From contig CALHIR010000002.1 of NCBI GenBank assembly GCA_938030705.1, positions 66,515 through 130,514 of the forward strand: a stretch of DNA of 64,000 bases, given 5' to 3'. The notes under the pieces were generated by a model, which saw only the letters and a program-made list of their open reading frames with translations, made no database searches and was not told the DNA's origin. Both the position numbers and the translations under genes were made by a program. Positions 30,091 through 43,939 of this stretch are shown piece by piece (within the stretch, counting starts at the first letter, position 1; each line of letters starts with the position of its first letter). This DNA comes from Candidatus Poseidoniaceae archaeon (GTDB lineage: Archaea > Thermoplasmatota > Poseidoniia > Poseidoniales > Poseidoniaceae).

Positions 30091-31329
30091 TCACATGTGT
30101 TGAATCATGGCTTCGCCAAATGCGCTGCATGAAAGCAGCGTGGCATCGTCCATCAATCGCTCGAAGTCGTAGGTGACCGTTTTGTTGGAAATGGCGCCTT
30201 CCATGCCTTTGACGATGAGGTCGGCAGCTTCTTTCCATCCCATGTGGCGCAGCATCATTTCTGCAGAGAGGATGAGTGAGCCGGGGTTCACTTTGTCTTG
30301 TCCGGCGTACTTTGGAGCGGTACCGTGGGTGGCCTCAAAGATGGAAATGCCCGTGTCGTAGTTGATGTTGGCGCCCGGTGCGATACCAATACCGCCAACC
30401 TGGGCTGCGAGTGCGTCGGAGATGTAATCGCCGTTGAGGTTCATGGTGGTCAACACGCTGTATTCTGCAGGTCGCGTGATGATTTGCTGGAGCATGGCGT
30501 CAGCGATGACGTCTTTGATGATGATCTCGTTCCCGGTGTTCGGGTTGGTGAGTGTGCACCATGGACCACCGTCGAGTTCCTTTGCACCAAACTCCTTCTG
30601 GGCGAGGGTGTAGCCCCAGTCTCGGAACCCACCTTCGGTGAACTTCATGATGTTGCCTGTGTGGACCAGGGTGACGCTTGTTTGGTCGTTGTCAATGGCG
30701 TACTGAATAGCGGCCCGGACGATACGGGCCGTGCCTTCCTTCGAAACGGGTTTGATGCCGATGCCCGAGGTGTTGGGGAATCGGATTTTGTCGACCCCCA
30801 TCTCGTTTTGCAAGAAGTCGATGACGCGCTTCACCTCGTCGCTTTCTGCTTCCCATTCAATGCCCGCGTAGACGTCTTCACTGTTCTCTCGGAAGATGAT
30901 CATGTCAACGTCTTGGGGCGCTTTGACCGGCGAAGGGGTGCCGTCGTACCAGCGGACGGGGCGAACACAGGCGTAGAGGTCAAGCTTCTGACGAAGCGCA
31001 ACGTTGAGTGACCGAATACCGCCGCCCACGGGGGTGGTCAGGGGTCCTTTGATGGAGACCAATCCAGATTTCATGGCGTCAAGGGTCGCTTGAGGCAGCC
31101 ATTCACCGGTGGCGTTGAAGGCTTTCTCGCCCGCGAGGACTTCGGACCATACGATGCTTTTCTCGCCACCGTAGGCTTGTTCCACCGCAGCGTTGACCAC
31201 ACGAATCATGACGGGCGTGATATCAACGCCAATGCCGTCGCCCTCAATGTAGTGAATCACGGGGTCGTTGGGGACCTTGAGTGTGCCGTCTTCCATGGTT
31301 ACCGGTGTACCTGTCATGTCTCTCACCAT
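30091..31329 (-). CDS. icd: Isocitrate dehydrogenase (NADP-type)
   Basis: [81 protein letters not shown]. Confidence 0.95.
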   Translation of the reverse strand: MVRDMTGTPVTMEDGTLKVPNDPVIHYIEGDGIGVDITPVMIRVVNAAVEQAYGGEKSIVWSEVLAGEKAFNATGEWLPQATLDAMKSGLVSIKGPLTTPVGGGIRSLNVALRQKLDLYACVRPVRWYDGTPSPVKAPQDVDMIIFRENSEDVYAGIEWEAESDEVKRVIDFLQNEMGVDKIRFPNTSGIGIKPVSKEGTARIVRAAIQYAIDNDQTSVTLVHTGNIMKFTEGGFRDWGYTLAQKEFGAKELDGGPWCTLTNPNTGNEIIIKDVIADAMLQQIITRPAEYSVLTTMNLNGDYISDALAAQVGGIGIAPGANINYDTGISIFEATHGTAPKYAGQDKVNPGSLILSAEMMLRHMGWKEAADLIVKGMEGAISNKTVTYDFERLMDDATLLSCSAFGEAMIQHM

Positions 31330-31375
31330 TGGCGACCAACCTCTCCTTCAAGAATGAACCGCCCTTCCCCCGTCC

Positions 31376-31771
31376 ATGCAAGGGCGCGTTGAATGGACGG
31401 GCGGTACAACGATGGATGGCATCAATGCCGCCGGGCAACGAATCGCCATGGATTGGGAATCGGGCCCTTCACCGATGCAACTCACCCTCCAGATGGTGGG
31501 CGCGTGTTCGCTGGTCGACGTGGTCGTCGGTCTGAAAGAGCGCGCCTTCACGAAGGCCTGGGTGGAGATGGATTCAACCCGTGCAGAATCATCGCCTCGC
31601 CGGTTTACAACCATGACCATGGTGTACCATGTTCAGGGCGATGTGCCGCAGAAATTGGTTGAGCGCGTGGTGGCGAAGAGCCACGAGAAATATTGCAGTG
31701 TCTCCAATTCGCTGGATCCGACCATCACCATCAACTGGCGGGTTGAACTTCACCCAGAATCAGAGGGTTGA
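31376..31771 (+). CDS. OsmC/Ohr-family protein
   Basis: SPMQLTLQMVGACSLVDVVVGLKER and SHEKYCSVSNSLDPTITINW. Confidence 0.8.
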   Translation: MQGRVEWTGGTTMDGINAAGQRIAMDWESGPSPMQLTLQMVGACSLVDVVVGLKERAFTKAWVEMDSTRAESSPRRFTTMTMVYHVQGDVPQKLVERVVAKSHEKYCSVSNSLDPTITINWRVELHPESEG

Positions 31772-32290
31772 AGGTCGGCCTTGTTGCGAGAGCGCATCCG
31801 TCAGGGCCTTGCACAGCGAATCGTAGACCGGCTTCCAATGGGCGTGCAGGCCACGGGGAGCAGCCATCGGCTTCCAGGCGTCTTCAACCGCAACCACCGT
31901 GGCGAACGGTTTGATTTGCTCGCCGCCCATGTCAACGATGAGCGAAAGGTGGTAAGCGTCGCGGTCTCGTTGGACCTTGAGGCTGGTCATGTCCACGCGT
32001 CCCCCTGCGAGCGAGGCAGCGAGCCGTTCGTGGTCGAGCAGGTCCCGAGCCAGCGTCGCCAGGAGGGATTCGACCGTTTCGTTTGTGACGACGGGCGAAG
32101 GGGCGAACATGTCGTGGACGCTCGTTTGTGCAGCAAAGTCGTCTTCCTCATCATCGTCCATGAAGGCAGCCAACGGGTCGTAAGTTTCCGTGGTTGATTG
32201 GTCGGTAGACACCGGTGTGTTCAATCCGAGCGCATCGTAAATGTCAATGTCTTCTTCTACCGTTTCAGGGAGCGTAAATGCATCAATCAT
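31760..32290 (-). CDS. Hypothetical soluble protein
   Basis: ORF from MIDAFTLPETVEEDIDIYDALG; no family recognised. Confidence 0.5.
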   Translation of the reverse strand: MIDAFTLPETVEEDIDIYDALGLNTPVSTDQSTTETYDPLAAFMDDDEEDDFAAQTSVHDMFAPSPVVTNETVESLLATLARDLLDHERLAASLAGGRVDMTSLKVQRDRDAYHLSLIVDMGGEQIKPFATVVAVEDAWKPMAAPRGLHAHWKPVYDSLCKALTDALSQQGRPSTL

Positions 32291-32402
32291 GGATACCCAT
32301 CCCGACCTCTTCATACTTAATGCATGGTTTCTGTTGAACCCTCGTGCATCATCGTTTCAAGCAAAAAGCAAGCCTCATACCAGCCCTCATGCTGGAAGCA
32401 TC

Positions 32403-33014
32403 ATGGTCCGCCGACGTACACTGGTCGTCGCGGTTTTGGTCTTGGCCTTGTGGTCGGGTCAACTGGCGGTCGCCTCGCCGAACGGTCTTGGTTCAGAAGC
32501 GAACGAAGGTTGCCTTTGCCACACGCCCGATGCCGTTACGCAGGTGAGACTCTCCGGGTTGCCAGAAACTTACGAAGCCAACACAACCCACCGTTTGACC
32601 TTGGAGGTCATCAGTGCCATTGAAGCGATCGACAATCGGTCGCAAGGGGGCTTCCGAATGCTGGTCTCAGGAGGCCACCTTTCCTATGACAACGCCAGCG
32701 TTCAGGTCCTTGACAACGGTTGGACACAGACCTACAACGGTTCCTTCCAGCGAACGTGGACGTTCGCATGGACCTCACCCCCCTCCAACGACAGTGCGAC
32801 CACGTTTACGGTTCATGGAAACGCCGTGAACGGAAATAACGCACCGACTGGAGATGGATGGGCAACCTTGGAAACCGTCGTCCCTGGCGTGATGTACGAA
32901 GGAGACTTGTCTCCCGATGAAGGCATTGACGGCGTGAGTCAAACTGACCGCATCGTGCTCGCCGTGGGGCTCTTGCTCATCGTCGGTCTGCTTTGGTCGG
33001 TGGCCCGACCCTGA
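32403..33014 (+). CDS. Secreted, membrane-anchored reeler/choice-of-anchor-like protein with CxCH motif
   Basis: Signal peptide MVRRRTLVVAVLVLALWSGQLAVA; NEGCLCHTPDA; GGFRMLVSGGHLS...WTFAWTSPPSND..TFTVHGNAVNGNNAPTGDGW; C-terminal TM. Confidence 0.7.
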   Translation: MVRRRTLVVAVLVLALWSGQLAVASPNGLGSEANEGCLCHTPDAVTQVRLSGLPETYEANTTHRLTLEVISAIEAIDNRSQGGFRMLVSGGHLSYDNASVQVLDNGWTQTYNGSFQRTWTFAWTSPPSNDSATTFTVHGNAVNGNNAPTGDGWATLETVVPGVMYEGDLSPDEGIDGVSQTDRIVLAVGLLLIVGLLWSVARP

Positions 33015-34142
33015 TCAGTTGACGAATTCGATTTGTCGATTTCGTAGCGCTCTGAGTTGGCGGTTCTCAGTAGCGCCGTGGATCTGGTCGCTTTTGACAC
33101 CGGTCAGGACCAACATGACACGAAGCTCGTCGCCGAGTTCTTCTCGTACGGCAGCACCCCAGATGATCTTCGCATTTGGCGAGATTTGTTCCTTGATGAG
33201 TTGCGAACAGCGCTCGGCTTCACCCAACGTCAAACTGCTTCCACCCACCACGTTGATGAGCGCACCACGGGCGTCGCTCATGTCCAAGTCAAGCAGCGGT
33301 GAATGCAGTGCCTCCATGGTGGCGGCATCCGCTCGGCCTGGGCCCTTGGCACTTCCAAGCCCTATCATGGCTACGCCAGCCCCAGAGTTAACGATTGATT
33401 TGAGGTCTTCAAAGTCAAGATTGACCATGCCGTCAGTCGTCAGCAACTCGGTTACACCGGTGATGGAACGGACAAGCAGTTCGTCACCTACACGGAACGC
33501 ACTGGCGATGGGGAGGTCCTTGACGCCCTCAATTTCAAGCAGACGTTCGTTGGGGATGACCAAGATGGTGTCGCAGTGTTCGCGAAGGCGCTCGAGCCCC
33601 CATTCTGCATTTTGCTTCCGTAGTGAGCCTTCGGATTTGAACGGATAGGTGACAACGGCGATGGTCATGGCACCTTGTGCTTTGGCGAGGCGCGCAATGT
33701 GGCCTGCTGCTCCGGTCCCTGAACCACCGCCCATTCCGGCCGTGATGATGGCGAGTTGCGTATCGTTCGTGATGCGTCGCAAGACACGTTCGGATTCCAA
33801 AGCGGCCGCTTCCCCCTTGGTCGGGTCGCCGCCTGCGCCGCGACCTCGTGCAGTTCGGCCGATCAGAATTTTCTCTTGGATGGGTGATTGAAGAAGGGCT
33901 TGCGCATCGGTGTTGATGGCGTACCCCGTCACGTAAGACGATTCAAAGAGCCTCTCATCGAACAGCCGGTTGATGGCGTTGCATCCTGCCCCGCCAACAC
34001 CGTAGACGCGGATACGAGGTTGAAGCGATTCAAGGAGCGCCTTCAATTCCTCTTCGGACCCCTGGTCGGGAGCCTCTTCGTGGTGAACAACACGTTGCTC
34101 CTCATCGGAGAGTTCCAGTACACGTTCAATCAAATGGCGCAT
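33015..34142 (-). CDS. ftsZ: Cell division GTPase FtsZ
   Basis: VYGVGGAGCNAINRL, GMGGGSGTGAAGHIARLAK tubulin signature, NVVGGSSLTLGEA. Confidence 0.95.
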   Translation of the reverse strand: MRHLIERVLELSDEEQRVVHHEEAPDQGSEEELKALLESLQPRIRVYGVGGAGCNAINRLFDERLFESSYVTGYAINTDAQALLQSPIQEKILIGRTARGRGAGGDPTKGEAAALESERVLRRITNDTQLAIITAGMGGGSGTGAAGHIARLAKAQGAMTIAVVTYPFKSEGSLRKQNAEWGLERLREHCDTILVIPNERLLEIEGVKDLPIASAFRVGDELLVRSITGVTELLTTDGMVNLDFEDLKSIVNSGAGVAMIGLGSAKGPGRADAATMEALHSPLLDLDMSDARGALINVVGGSSLTLGEAERCSQLIKEQISPNAKIIWGAAVREELGDELRVMLVLTGVKSDQIHGATENRQLRALRNRQIEFVN

Positions 34143-34230
34143 GGTCGCATTTCAATTGTGGACATTTTCAATGTGCCGCCCTTGCAAGGGTGCAGGAGAC
34201 GGGTTTGCGAAGCCGCTTGAGAACGCCGCC

Positions 34231-35265
34231 TCAGTCGCGGAGGCCTTCTTCGGTGACTTGGTAGACGCACTCTCCATCGGGAAGGTTGGGGGAGTCGACC
34301 AGTCGAGCAATTCGTCGTCCACCCTTGGCTTTGCGCAAGTAGAGTCGGAAGGTACTGGCGTGGGCCAGGATGTGGCCGCCGATGGGCTTGGTTGGGTCGC
34401 CCCACATAGCATCGGGCTTGGAGTGCACTTGGTTGGTGACCAACACGAGGGCGTTGTTCACGTCGGCGAGCTTTTTGAGGTCCTTCAGGTGGCTGTTGAG
34501 TTTTTGTTGCCGGCGTGCGAGCATGCCTCGTCCAATGAACTCGGCTCGGAAGTGGCTGGTCAGCGAATCAACGATGATCATTTTGACGTTCAATCCCTTG
34601 CTCATGCGCTTGATCTCATCGGCCAAGAGCATTTGGTGAGCTGAGTTGTACGCACGAGCGACGTGGATGCGAGAGAGGACATAATCGGGATCCAATCCAT
34701 GGCCCCGTGCCATCTGCGTGATACGCTCGGGTCGGAACGTGTCTTCCGTATCGATGTAGAACACATCACCGTCCAGACCCCCCTGGTCAACCGGTAAGGT
34801 GCAGTTGACGGCGAGTTGGTGACCGATTTGGGTCTTCCCGCTGCCGAATTCACCGTACACCTCGACGAGGGCTTGAGTTTCAAATCCGCCACCGAGGAGG
34901 TCGTCGATGGACTGTACCTTGGAGGAGAGTTTCTGGACTTCACGGCGGCGCTCAAGCAGTGCATCACCGGAAACGAAACCACCGATGTTGGCCATCTTCT
35001 TGGCAGCGGCGATGATCTTTGCCGAAACGGCTTCGCCAAGTTCAGCTTCTTCGGCAAGGTCGGCAGGCGACATGACGGCGAGGCCCAGGAGTTCTTCAAA
35101 ACCGGCTTCTCGCAACTTTTCTGCGGTCGCAGGTCCTACGCCGGGAAGGTCTTCAATGGTCACCTTGACCTCATCTTCTTCAGTCATTGGCATGACCTCT
35201 TCTTCCACCGGTGCTTCATTCTTTTCAACTTCAATGCTGACGTTTTTCTTCGATTTTGTTGGCAT
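34231..35265 (-). CDS. radA: DNA repair and recombination protein RadA
   Basis: N-terminal Hh[18 protein letters not shown]; Walker [31 protein letters not shown]; start [10 protein letters not shown]. Confidence 0.95.
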   Translation of the reverse strand: MPTKSKKNVSIEVEKNEAPVEEEVMPMTEEDEVKVTIEDLPGVGPATAEKLREAGFEELLGLAVMSPADLAEEAELGEAVSAKIIAAAKKMANIGGFVSGDALLERRREVQKLSSKVQSIDDLLGGGFETQALVEVYGEFGSGKTQIGHQLAVNCTLPVDQGGLDGDVFYIDTEDTFRPERITQMARGHGLDPDYVLSRIHVARAYNSAHQMLLADEIKRMSKGLNVKMIIVDSLTSHFRAEFIGRGMLARRQQKLNSHLKDLKKLADVNNALVLVTNQVHSKPDAMWGDPTKPIGGHILAHASTFRLYLRKAKGGRRIARLVDSPNLPDGECVYQVTEEGLRD

Positions 35266-35413
35266 GTTCCATCCCTTCACATCGATGGTGGTGTGCTTCC
35301 CTATATGAAGGAGCGAAAGAGGGCTGCCTTCTAAACACGGACCGTGATGTCATTTTTCCTAGCGAGGATAGGCTCGCAGTACGGCGAAATTTTCACTTTT
35401 CGTTTTGATTTTA

Positions 35414-36250
35414 TCAAACTGAAAGTGATTCTGATTCCAGTTCGGTCACCTCTGTAGGGAGCGGGTTGGGGGCCGATTCTTCCGCTTCGTAAGCGATGAG
35501 GACGACGTGATGAATGTCGATGGAATCGTTCCCGGCGTCAATCGACACGTTGAGCGACCAGTCGCCACCCTCCACGTTGTATTGGCTGTGCGTCCATGAC
35601 GCTTCTTGCCCGTCGCCAATTTGTTCGGTATGGAACGCCTGTTCTTCGCCTTCTGGGTCGTTGAGGTGCCAGGTGACGGTGATTTGTGTCCCGGGGATGA
35701 TGTCGTTTCGGTTGGTGATGGTGGACTCGACGGCGAGGTGTTCGGGGGCCGGGCACTGACAGTCGGGTGAGGTGGCAAGCAGCATGATGTCCGGGTCGTC
35801 GGTGTTGGTTTGGGTCCAATCAATTTCCTTGTCAATTCGAAGCACGAGTTCAAGCGATGCTTCGTTCTCACTTTCGTCGATGGCGGTTAACACGGCGGTG
35901 AACAATCCGTGGGTCTGGTAGGTGTAGGTGATTTCAGCCTGCTCGTTGGCGTTGACCGTGACGGCGTTGGAACCGACCTCGTCATCGCCGGGGTCAAAGG
36001 TGAAGGTTTTCATCGTCCCTGCTTTTGAGGTCACACGGGCAAAGTCAAAGGATAATTCAACCCCTGTGGTCGACAGCACGGCACCGTTTTGGAAGCGCTC
36101 GGTGATGGTTCCCGAGGTCGCCTCGTAATGGACGTTCATGGAGATGGGGTTGGCATTGTCGCCATTGCTGTCGCCCTCCAGACAGCCGGCCAGTGAAGCG
36201 GCAAGGAGGACGGCGAGCACGGCCATCGTCCGGATGTACTCGGCTCGCAT
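35414..36250 (-). CDS. Lipoprotein with PKD/Ig-like domains
   Basis: Lipobox MAVLAVLLAASLAGC; FTFDPGDDEVGSNAVTVNANEQAEITYTYQTHGLFTAVLTAID PKD-like segment. Confidence 0.7.
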   Translation of the reverse strand: MRAEYIRTMAVLAVLLAASLAGCLEGDSNGDNANPISMNVHYEATSGTITERFQNGAVLSTTGVELSFDFARVTSKAGTMKTFTFDPGDDEVGSNAVTVNANEQAEITYTYQTHGLFTAVLTAIDESENEASLELVLRIDKEIDWTQTNTDDPDIMLLATSPDCQCPAPEHLAVESTITNRNDIIPGTQITVTWHLNDPEGEEQAFHTEQIGDGQEASWTHSQYNVEGGDWSLNVSIDAGNDSIDIHHVVLIAYEAEESAPNPLPTEVTELESESLSV

Positions 36251-36344
36251 GAGCCATGTAGGTCACTTCACCTCATCAAACCACCCTTTTTCATGATGGG
36301 TCGGAGACGGTGGTTTGAAAGCGGTGAACCGTGGCGGACAAAGT

Positions 36345-36422
36345 AGCGAGGTGGGGTAGTCTGGATATCCCGTCGGGCTCATAACCCGGAGATCGATGGT
36401 TCAAATCCATCCCTCGCTACCA
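36345..36422 (+). tRNA. Initiator tRNA-Met (CAT), CCA encoded
   Basis: Acceptor AGCGAGG/CCTCGCT, anticodon arm TCGGG-CTCATAA-CCCGG, T arm GATGG-TTCAAAT-CCATC, ACCA end; A1:U72 and GGG/CCC anticodon-stem pairs are initiator hallmarks. Confidence 0.93.
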
Positions 36423-37172
36423 TCATCCGTACTGATAGTAGTCGTGTTTCGGCTGCAAACTGTCAAGGGCCGTTTGGAGCCGCGCATTGGCGGCTTGTTC
36501 TCCGGCGAGAATGGCCGCTTGTTGCGCCTCAAGGCGTGAACGCTCGGCCTGGAATTTCTCTCCGTGCGATGGAATCGTCGTGGCGCCGTTGTGAAGGGTC
36601 GTCAGCACGTCGTGCAGCACAACGGGTGGTGAGCCGGTCGGTTCAAGTTGAAACACGCCGTTGGCTTGAATGACGTTCCCTGCAGCGGCAATGGCGCTGA
36701 GGAACCGTTCAGCATGTCCCTTGCCCGGTAAGGCTTCGACCGCAGCCCGAGCCGCAGCCAAGTGGCCTGGTACCAACTTTTCACACACGGCGAAGGCCTT
36801 GGCCGCCTTCCGATGCTTGCCGGCGGCCGCCCAGAGTCGACCGGCCCGCAAATGGTCTTCATGTTCGGGTTGCATTGAGGTCAGCATTTGGGGTGCATGT
36901 TTCTGCAGCACCTTGACCAGCGCCTTCCGTTCTCCATGCATTCGCTTGATGGTGGCCATGCTCTGGTTGGCCTTCCCTCGCATCAGGTAGATGTCGCACA
37001 TTAATCGGAGGCCCTTGAGCAGGAAGATTTGGTCCTGAGGTTCTCGTTTCTTTCGCCCCAACATCATCTCACAGAATTGGGTCGCCATGACCTCGGAGAG
37101 TTCCAACCGACCTTCCTGCATGTAGCGTTCGATTTGATGCAAGGTCTGTGAGGGGTCCTGCATCCCGAACAT
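36423..37172 (-). CDS. Helical (TPR-like) protein, unknown function
   Basis: Start MFGMQDPSQTLHQIERYMQEGR; alternating helical repeats. The longer ORF start overlaps the upstream region. Confidence 0.6.
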   Translation of the reverse strand: MFGMQDPSQTLHQIERYMQEGRLELSEVMATQFCEMMLGRKKREPQDQIFLLKGLRLMCDIYLMRGKANQSMATIKRMHGERKALVKVLQKHAPQMLTSMQPEHEDHLRAGRLWAAAGKHRKAAKAFAVCEKLVPGHLAAARAAVEALPGKGHAERFLSAIAAAGNVIQANGVFQLEPTGSPPVVLHDVLTTLHNGATTIPSHGEKFQAERSRLEAQQAAILAGEQAANARLQTALDSLQPKHDYYQYG

Positions 37173-37247
37173 GGTAACAACTCCTCTGAACACCCGCGAG
37201 GCTATGATGCCTTTGCCTTCTCGGTCTTTTCTCGGCCTTGTGCGTTT

Positions 37248-37826
37248 ATGGACTATGGCTCGCACGGGAAGCCTGTGGAAGACAGCGGTGTGTTGGCGAT
37301 TTCGGGTACGCCGGGCGTTGGTAAAACCAGCCTGTGTGCCGTGCTTGAGTCCGCTGGTTGGAAGGTGCTCTCGCTGGCCACCCTCGCTGAAGAGCACGAG
37401 TGCTTGGAAGACGTCGATACCGACGACGGTGCGGCGCCCGTTGACATTCACCGCCTCGCAGAAGCTTGGGCGGCCCCCTCATCAGGCCGTTGGGTTGTCG
37501 ACGGCCACCTTTCGCATCTGCTCGATGTGGACGGCCTTGTTCTGCTTCGGTGTTCACCCTCCATCTTGACCCAGCGGCTGGAGGCTCGAGGCTACACTTC
37601 ACAGAAGGTTCGGGCCAACGTTGAATGGGAAATGACGGCGGGACACTGGGCAGAATTGCTTGAGTTTGAGGTTGAACTTCCTCTCTTGGAGTTGAATGCA
37701 GGAGAACTTTCCTCCGAAGCCTTGGCCGAGCAGGTCGAGGCATGGTGCGCAGGGGGATTGCCCACCAAACCGATGCACGACCTCGCAGGCGAAGCCGTTG
37801 ATTGGCTCGGTGAATCGCAAGATTGA
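37248..37826 (+). CDS. AK6/Fap7-type adenylate kinase-like NTPase
   Basis: LAISGTPGVGKTSLCAVLE; VVDGHLSHLL; LLRCSPSILTQRLEARGYTSQKVRANVEWEMT. Confidence 0.85.
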   Translation: MDYGSHGKPVEDSGVLAISGTPGVGKTSLCAVLESAGWKVLSLATLAEEHECLEDVDTDDGAAPVDIHRLAEAWAAPSSGRWVVDGHLSHLLDVDGLVLLRCSPSILTQRLEARGYTSQKVRANVEWEMTAGHWAELLEFEVELPLLELNAGELSSEALAEQVEAWCAGGLPTKPMHDLAGEAVDWLGESQD

Positions 37827-37875
37827 CCGGTTCGCCCTCCATAAACCATAACACCCCCTTGGAGGTGGTTCTTCC

Positions 37876-38586
37876 ATGGCCCTAGAGAAAATGCGTCGTC
37901 GCTGGGAAGCGTGGCTCCAACCCTTGTTGACCGCCTTTTCCAAATTGTCCCCTTCAACGGTGACCTGGCTGGCGCTCCCCTTCGGTGTGGCAGGTGGGTT
38001 GTTGGCCATGTACGCTCCCGAGGATTCTACGGGCGGTGGATGGCTCCTGAGTGGAGCGCTCATGATCGCATTGGCGATGCTCTTTGACGGTCTTGACGGG
38101 TCGTTGGCCCGAGCCAAGGGTGAGGTCACCCGATGGGGCGACTACCTCGACCACACCATCGACCGGGTGCTGGACGGGGTATGGGTGGTGTGCATCAGTG
38201 CCTCGGTGTTCGTCGGTGATATGACCCTCGGGTTTGCGGCGGCCTTCCTGACCTTGATGGGCTCCTACATGGGCACGCAGGCACAGGCCGTTGCAGGCGC
38301 CAGAAACTATCGGGGCTTTTCCAGAGCAGACCGCACCGTCCTGACCCTTCTCTCCTTGGTGGTCATGGGAATCATGGTGCTGGCCGGTTGGAGCATTGAC
38401 GCGACCTACCCCGGATGGTTTGACCACATCCAAGTGAATCCGATGAGTTTGGTCGTTTTCATCTCTGCCATCGGCGGCTTGTGGACCTTTACGGTACGGT
38501 TTCTGCAGGCCAAAGCCGAAATTCAGGCCCTCGATGCGACGGACCCGCTGCCCCAACCCGGTTTGGAAAACGAGCATGAATCCTAA
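37876..38586 (+). CDS. CDP-alcohol phosphatidyltransferase family protein
   Basis: DGLDGSLARAKGEVTRWGDYLDHTIDRVLD matches D-x2-DG-x2-AR-x8-G-x3-D-x3-D; multiple TM segments. Confidence 0.9.
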   Translation: MALEKMRRRWEAWLQPLLTAFSKLSPSTVTWLALPFGVAGGLLAMYAPEDSTGGGWLLSGALMIALAMLFDGLDGSLARAKGEVTRWGDYLDHTIDRVLDGVWVVCISASVFVGDMTLGFAAAFLTLMGSYMGTQAQAVAGARNYRGFSRADRTVLTLLSLVVMGIMVLAGWSIDATYPGWFDHIQVNPMSLVVFISAIGGLWTFTVRFLQAKAEIQALDATDPLPQPGLENEHES

Positions 38587-38672
38587 CCGATTGGTTCACC
38601 TAAAACGGTCCTTGGATGGGCTGTTTTGTCCTTTTTGAAGCGACATAGTCATAACGGACGAAGGCGACATAG

Positions 38673-41942
<3,270 letters not shown>

Positions 41943-41983
41943 TTTTGTACCGTTCGTTTCTGCTCTGAGCGAGGTGAACACGC

Positions 41984-42520
41984 ATGAGGAAACAGGAGAA
42001 GGTTGGCTACGGGATGGTCGCCGTGGCCGTTTTACTGACCCTCGGTGGTTCGATTGGTTTTGTTATGGATGGCGAAGTGAACGATATTCCAACCCCCAAC
42101 GCTCCCGAGCGAACATTTTTCGGAGACGAACCCCTTCCTGAAAACGGCCTCAGCACCTTCATTTCGGCTCGCCTTACGTTGACGTGGGACCGCGATGACA
42201 TTTACGTGGTGATCGTCGATGAAGACGAGAAAAAAACCTGCGAGGCGCCCCCTCCAGGTCTTTTGAACCAAGGTTCGACCACGGCATGCACCCCTTACGA
42301 TGCCGACGTTCGAGCGGCTGGAACCGACGGTAGCGAGGGGTTGAACTGGGACGTTGAGCCTGGTGTGCACTTTGCCGGCATTGGCACCGTTGGCCAGACC
42401 TTGCCGGAGGGGACGGAAGTGAACATGTTCTACGAGGTCCATCTTCAGGCAGGCTTTGTGTCGTACTTCCTCTTCGCTTTGCTCGGCGTGGGCGGCTTGG
42501 CGTATTCACGGGTGGAATGA
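41984..42520 (+). CDS. Two-TM protein with extracellular domain
   Basis: N- and C-terminal hydrophobic helices flanking a soluble segment. Confidence 0.6.
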   Translation: MRKQEKVGYGMVAVAVLLTLGGSIGFVMDGEVNDIPTPNAPERTFFGDEPLPENGLSTFISARLTLTWDRDDIYVVIVDEDEKKTCEAPPPGLLNQGSTTACTPYDADVRAAGTDGSEGLNWDVEPGVHFAGIGTVGQTLPEGTEVNMFYEVHLQAGFVSYFLFALLGVGGLAYSRVE

Positions 42521-42522
42521 GA

Positions 42523-43779
42523 TTATTCCACGCCGTCGTAATAGGTCGCTACGGCAGCGTCAATTTCGTCGAGCACCGCAGCCTCGTTGACGGTTAGGGT
42601 GTTGCCGTCCCTGCGCAGCGCTTTCCCGTTCACCCACAGGTCCATGCAATCGGCACCGTTGAAGATGAGGTTGGCCAAATGCCGATTGTCCGAGCGTCCT
42701 CGGGGGCGCATGCGGACATCGTCAAGGTTCCAAACGGCCCAATCGCGACTTCCCATGGTGGCCAAATCCATCGCCTCCACCGCAGGAAGCAGGGTTGAAT
42801 CCCAATGGTCGTGGCGTTGTACGAGCGACGCCAAGCGGGCTTCCGCTTGCATGTTCAGGCCGTTGCCCGATGAGGCGGCCCCGTCGGTGCCCAATCGGAC
42901 GTCCACGCCTGCTTCTTTGTAGGCGGGTAGGGAGAGGGTGCCTCCACAGGCCAGTTTCATGTTGGACGAGGGGCAGTGAACGGCGGTGGCCTCGTGGCGT
43001 TTGAGCAATCGAATCTCGTTCTTCTTTACCCACGAAGCGTGGGCGCAAATGGTTCCCGGTTGGAAGAAATCAATGCTGTCAAGGTATTCGATGGGATAGA
43101 GCCCCGTCTTGGCGTGGCAGTCGGCGATCTCTTTGCGGGTTTCGCTGACATGGATGTGCAGGCGGGCATTTCGCTTTTCAGCCAGTTCGGAAGCGCGGCG
43201 CAGGGTGTCCTCGCTGCACAAGTAAACCGAATGGGTGGCGATGGCGTACTGCACCAGGTCCTCTGCGCTGTTGTTGGCGAGTAAACCGTCGAGTTCCTCA
43301 AGGGCCGAGGCGGCATCCGGGTGGCTTGGAAGCGCCGCATCGCTGACCGGTCCACCGACCAGTCCACGAAGACCGGCATCGGTCAACACCTCGCCCGTCA
43401 CGCTGGGATAGAAGTACATGTCCGCCGCAAAGCTGCTTCCTGTGCGTATCATTTCGGCTGCTGCACACCGGCTCCCCATGCGAACATAGTCCGGCGTGAT
43501 GCGGGCTTCGGTGGGGAAGATGGCCTCTTCAAGCCAACGGTGAAGTGGAAAACCATCGCTGAAGTCACGGGCGTTCAACTGCATGGCCAAATGCGTATGC
43601 CAATTTTGGAAACTGCGGGTGATCAACCGCTTGGAACCGTCAAGGTCCTCCATGACATCTTCGTCCCCGTTGGACGGCGTCCATGAGCCGTCGGCATGGA
43701 GCAAGACGTCGCCCACGGCCTTTTGCCCGCCGCGGTCGTAGAGGACCGTGTTGCGGTAGCGGACGGGGGCATCGCTCAT
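42523..43779 (-). CDS. Amidohydrolase (MtaD/SAH-deaminase-like)
   Basis: SFQNWHTHLAM, HIHVSETRKEI, CAHASWVKKNEIRLLKRHEATAVHCPSSNMKLACG, VRLGTDGAASSGNGLNM; start MSDAPVRYRN. Confidence 0.85.
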   Translation of the reverse strand: MSDAPVRYRNTVLYDRGGQKAVGDVLLHADGSWTPSNGDEDVMEDLDGSKRLITRSFQNWHTHLAMQLNARDFSDGFPLHRWLEEAIFPTEARITPDYVRMGSRCAAAEMIRTGSSFAADMYFYPSVTGEVLTDAGLRGLVGGPVSDAALPSHPDAASALEELDGLLANNSAEDLVQYAIATHSVYLCSEDTLRRASELAEKRNARLHIHVSETRKEIADCHAKTGLYPIEYLDSIDFFQPGTICAHASWVKKNEIRLLKRHEATAVHCPSSNMKLACGGTLSLPAYKEAGVDVRLGTDGAASSGNGLNMQAEARLASLVQRHDHWDSTLLPAVEAMDLATMGSRDWAVWNLDDVRMRPRGRSDNRHLANLIFNGADCMDLWVNGKALRRDGNTLTVNEAAVLDEIDAAVATYYDGVE

Positions 43780-43863
43780 GGTGAGGCCTGCTCGCCATGA
43801 TTCATGAACGCTGAGGTTCGCACCGTGGGCCTTATGTTTGATTGAGACAGCGGCAAACTTGCC

Positions 43864-43936
43864 GCCACTGTGGCTTAGTTGGTAGAGCGTCTGATTCGTA
43901 ATCAGAAGGTCGGGAGTTCGAGTCTCCCCTGTGGCT
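43864..43936 (+). tRNA. tRNA-Thr (CGT)
   Basis: Acceptor GCCACTG/CTGTGGC (one U-U mismatch), D arm GCTTAGTTGGTAGAGC, anticodon arm TCTGA-TTCGTAA-TCAGA, T arm GGGAG-TTCGAGT-CTCCC; discriminator T, no encoded CCA. Confidence 0.9.
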
Positions 43937-43939
43937 CCT

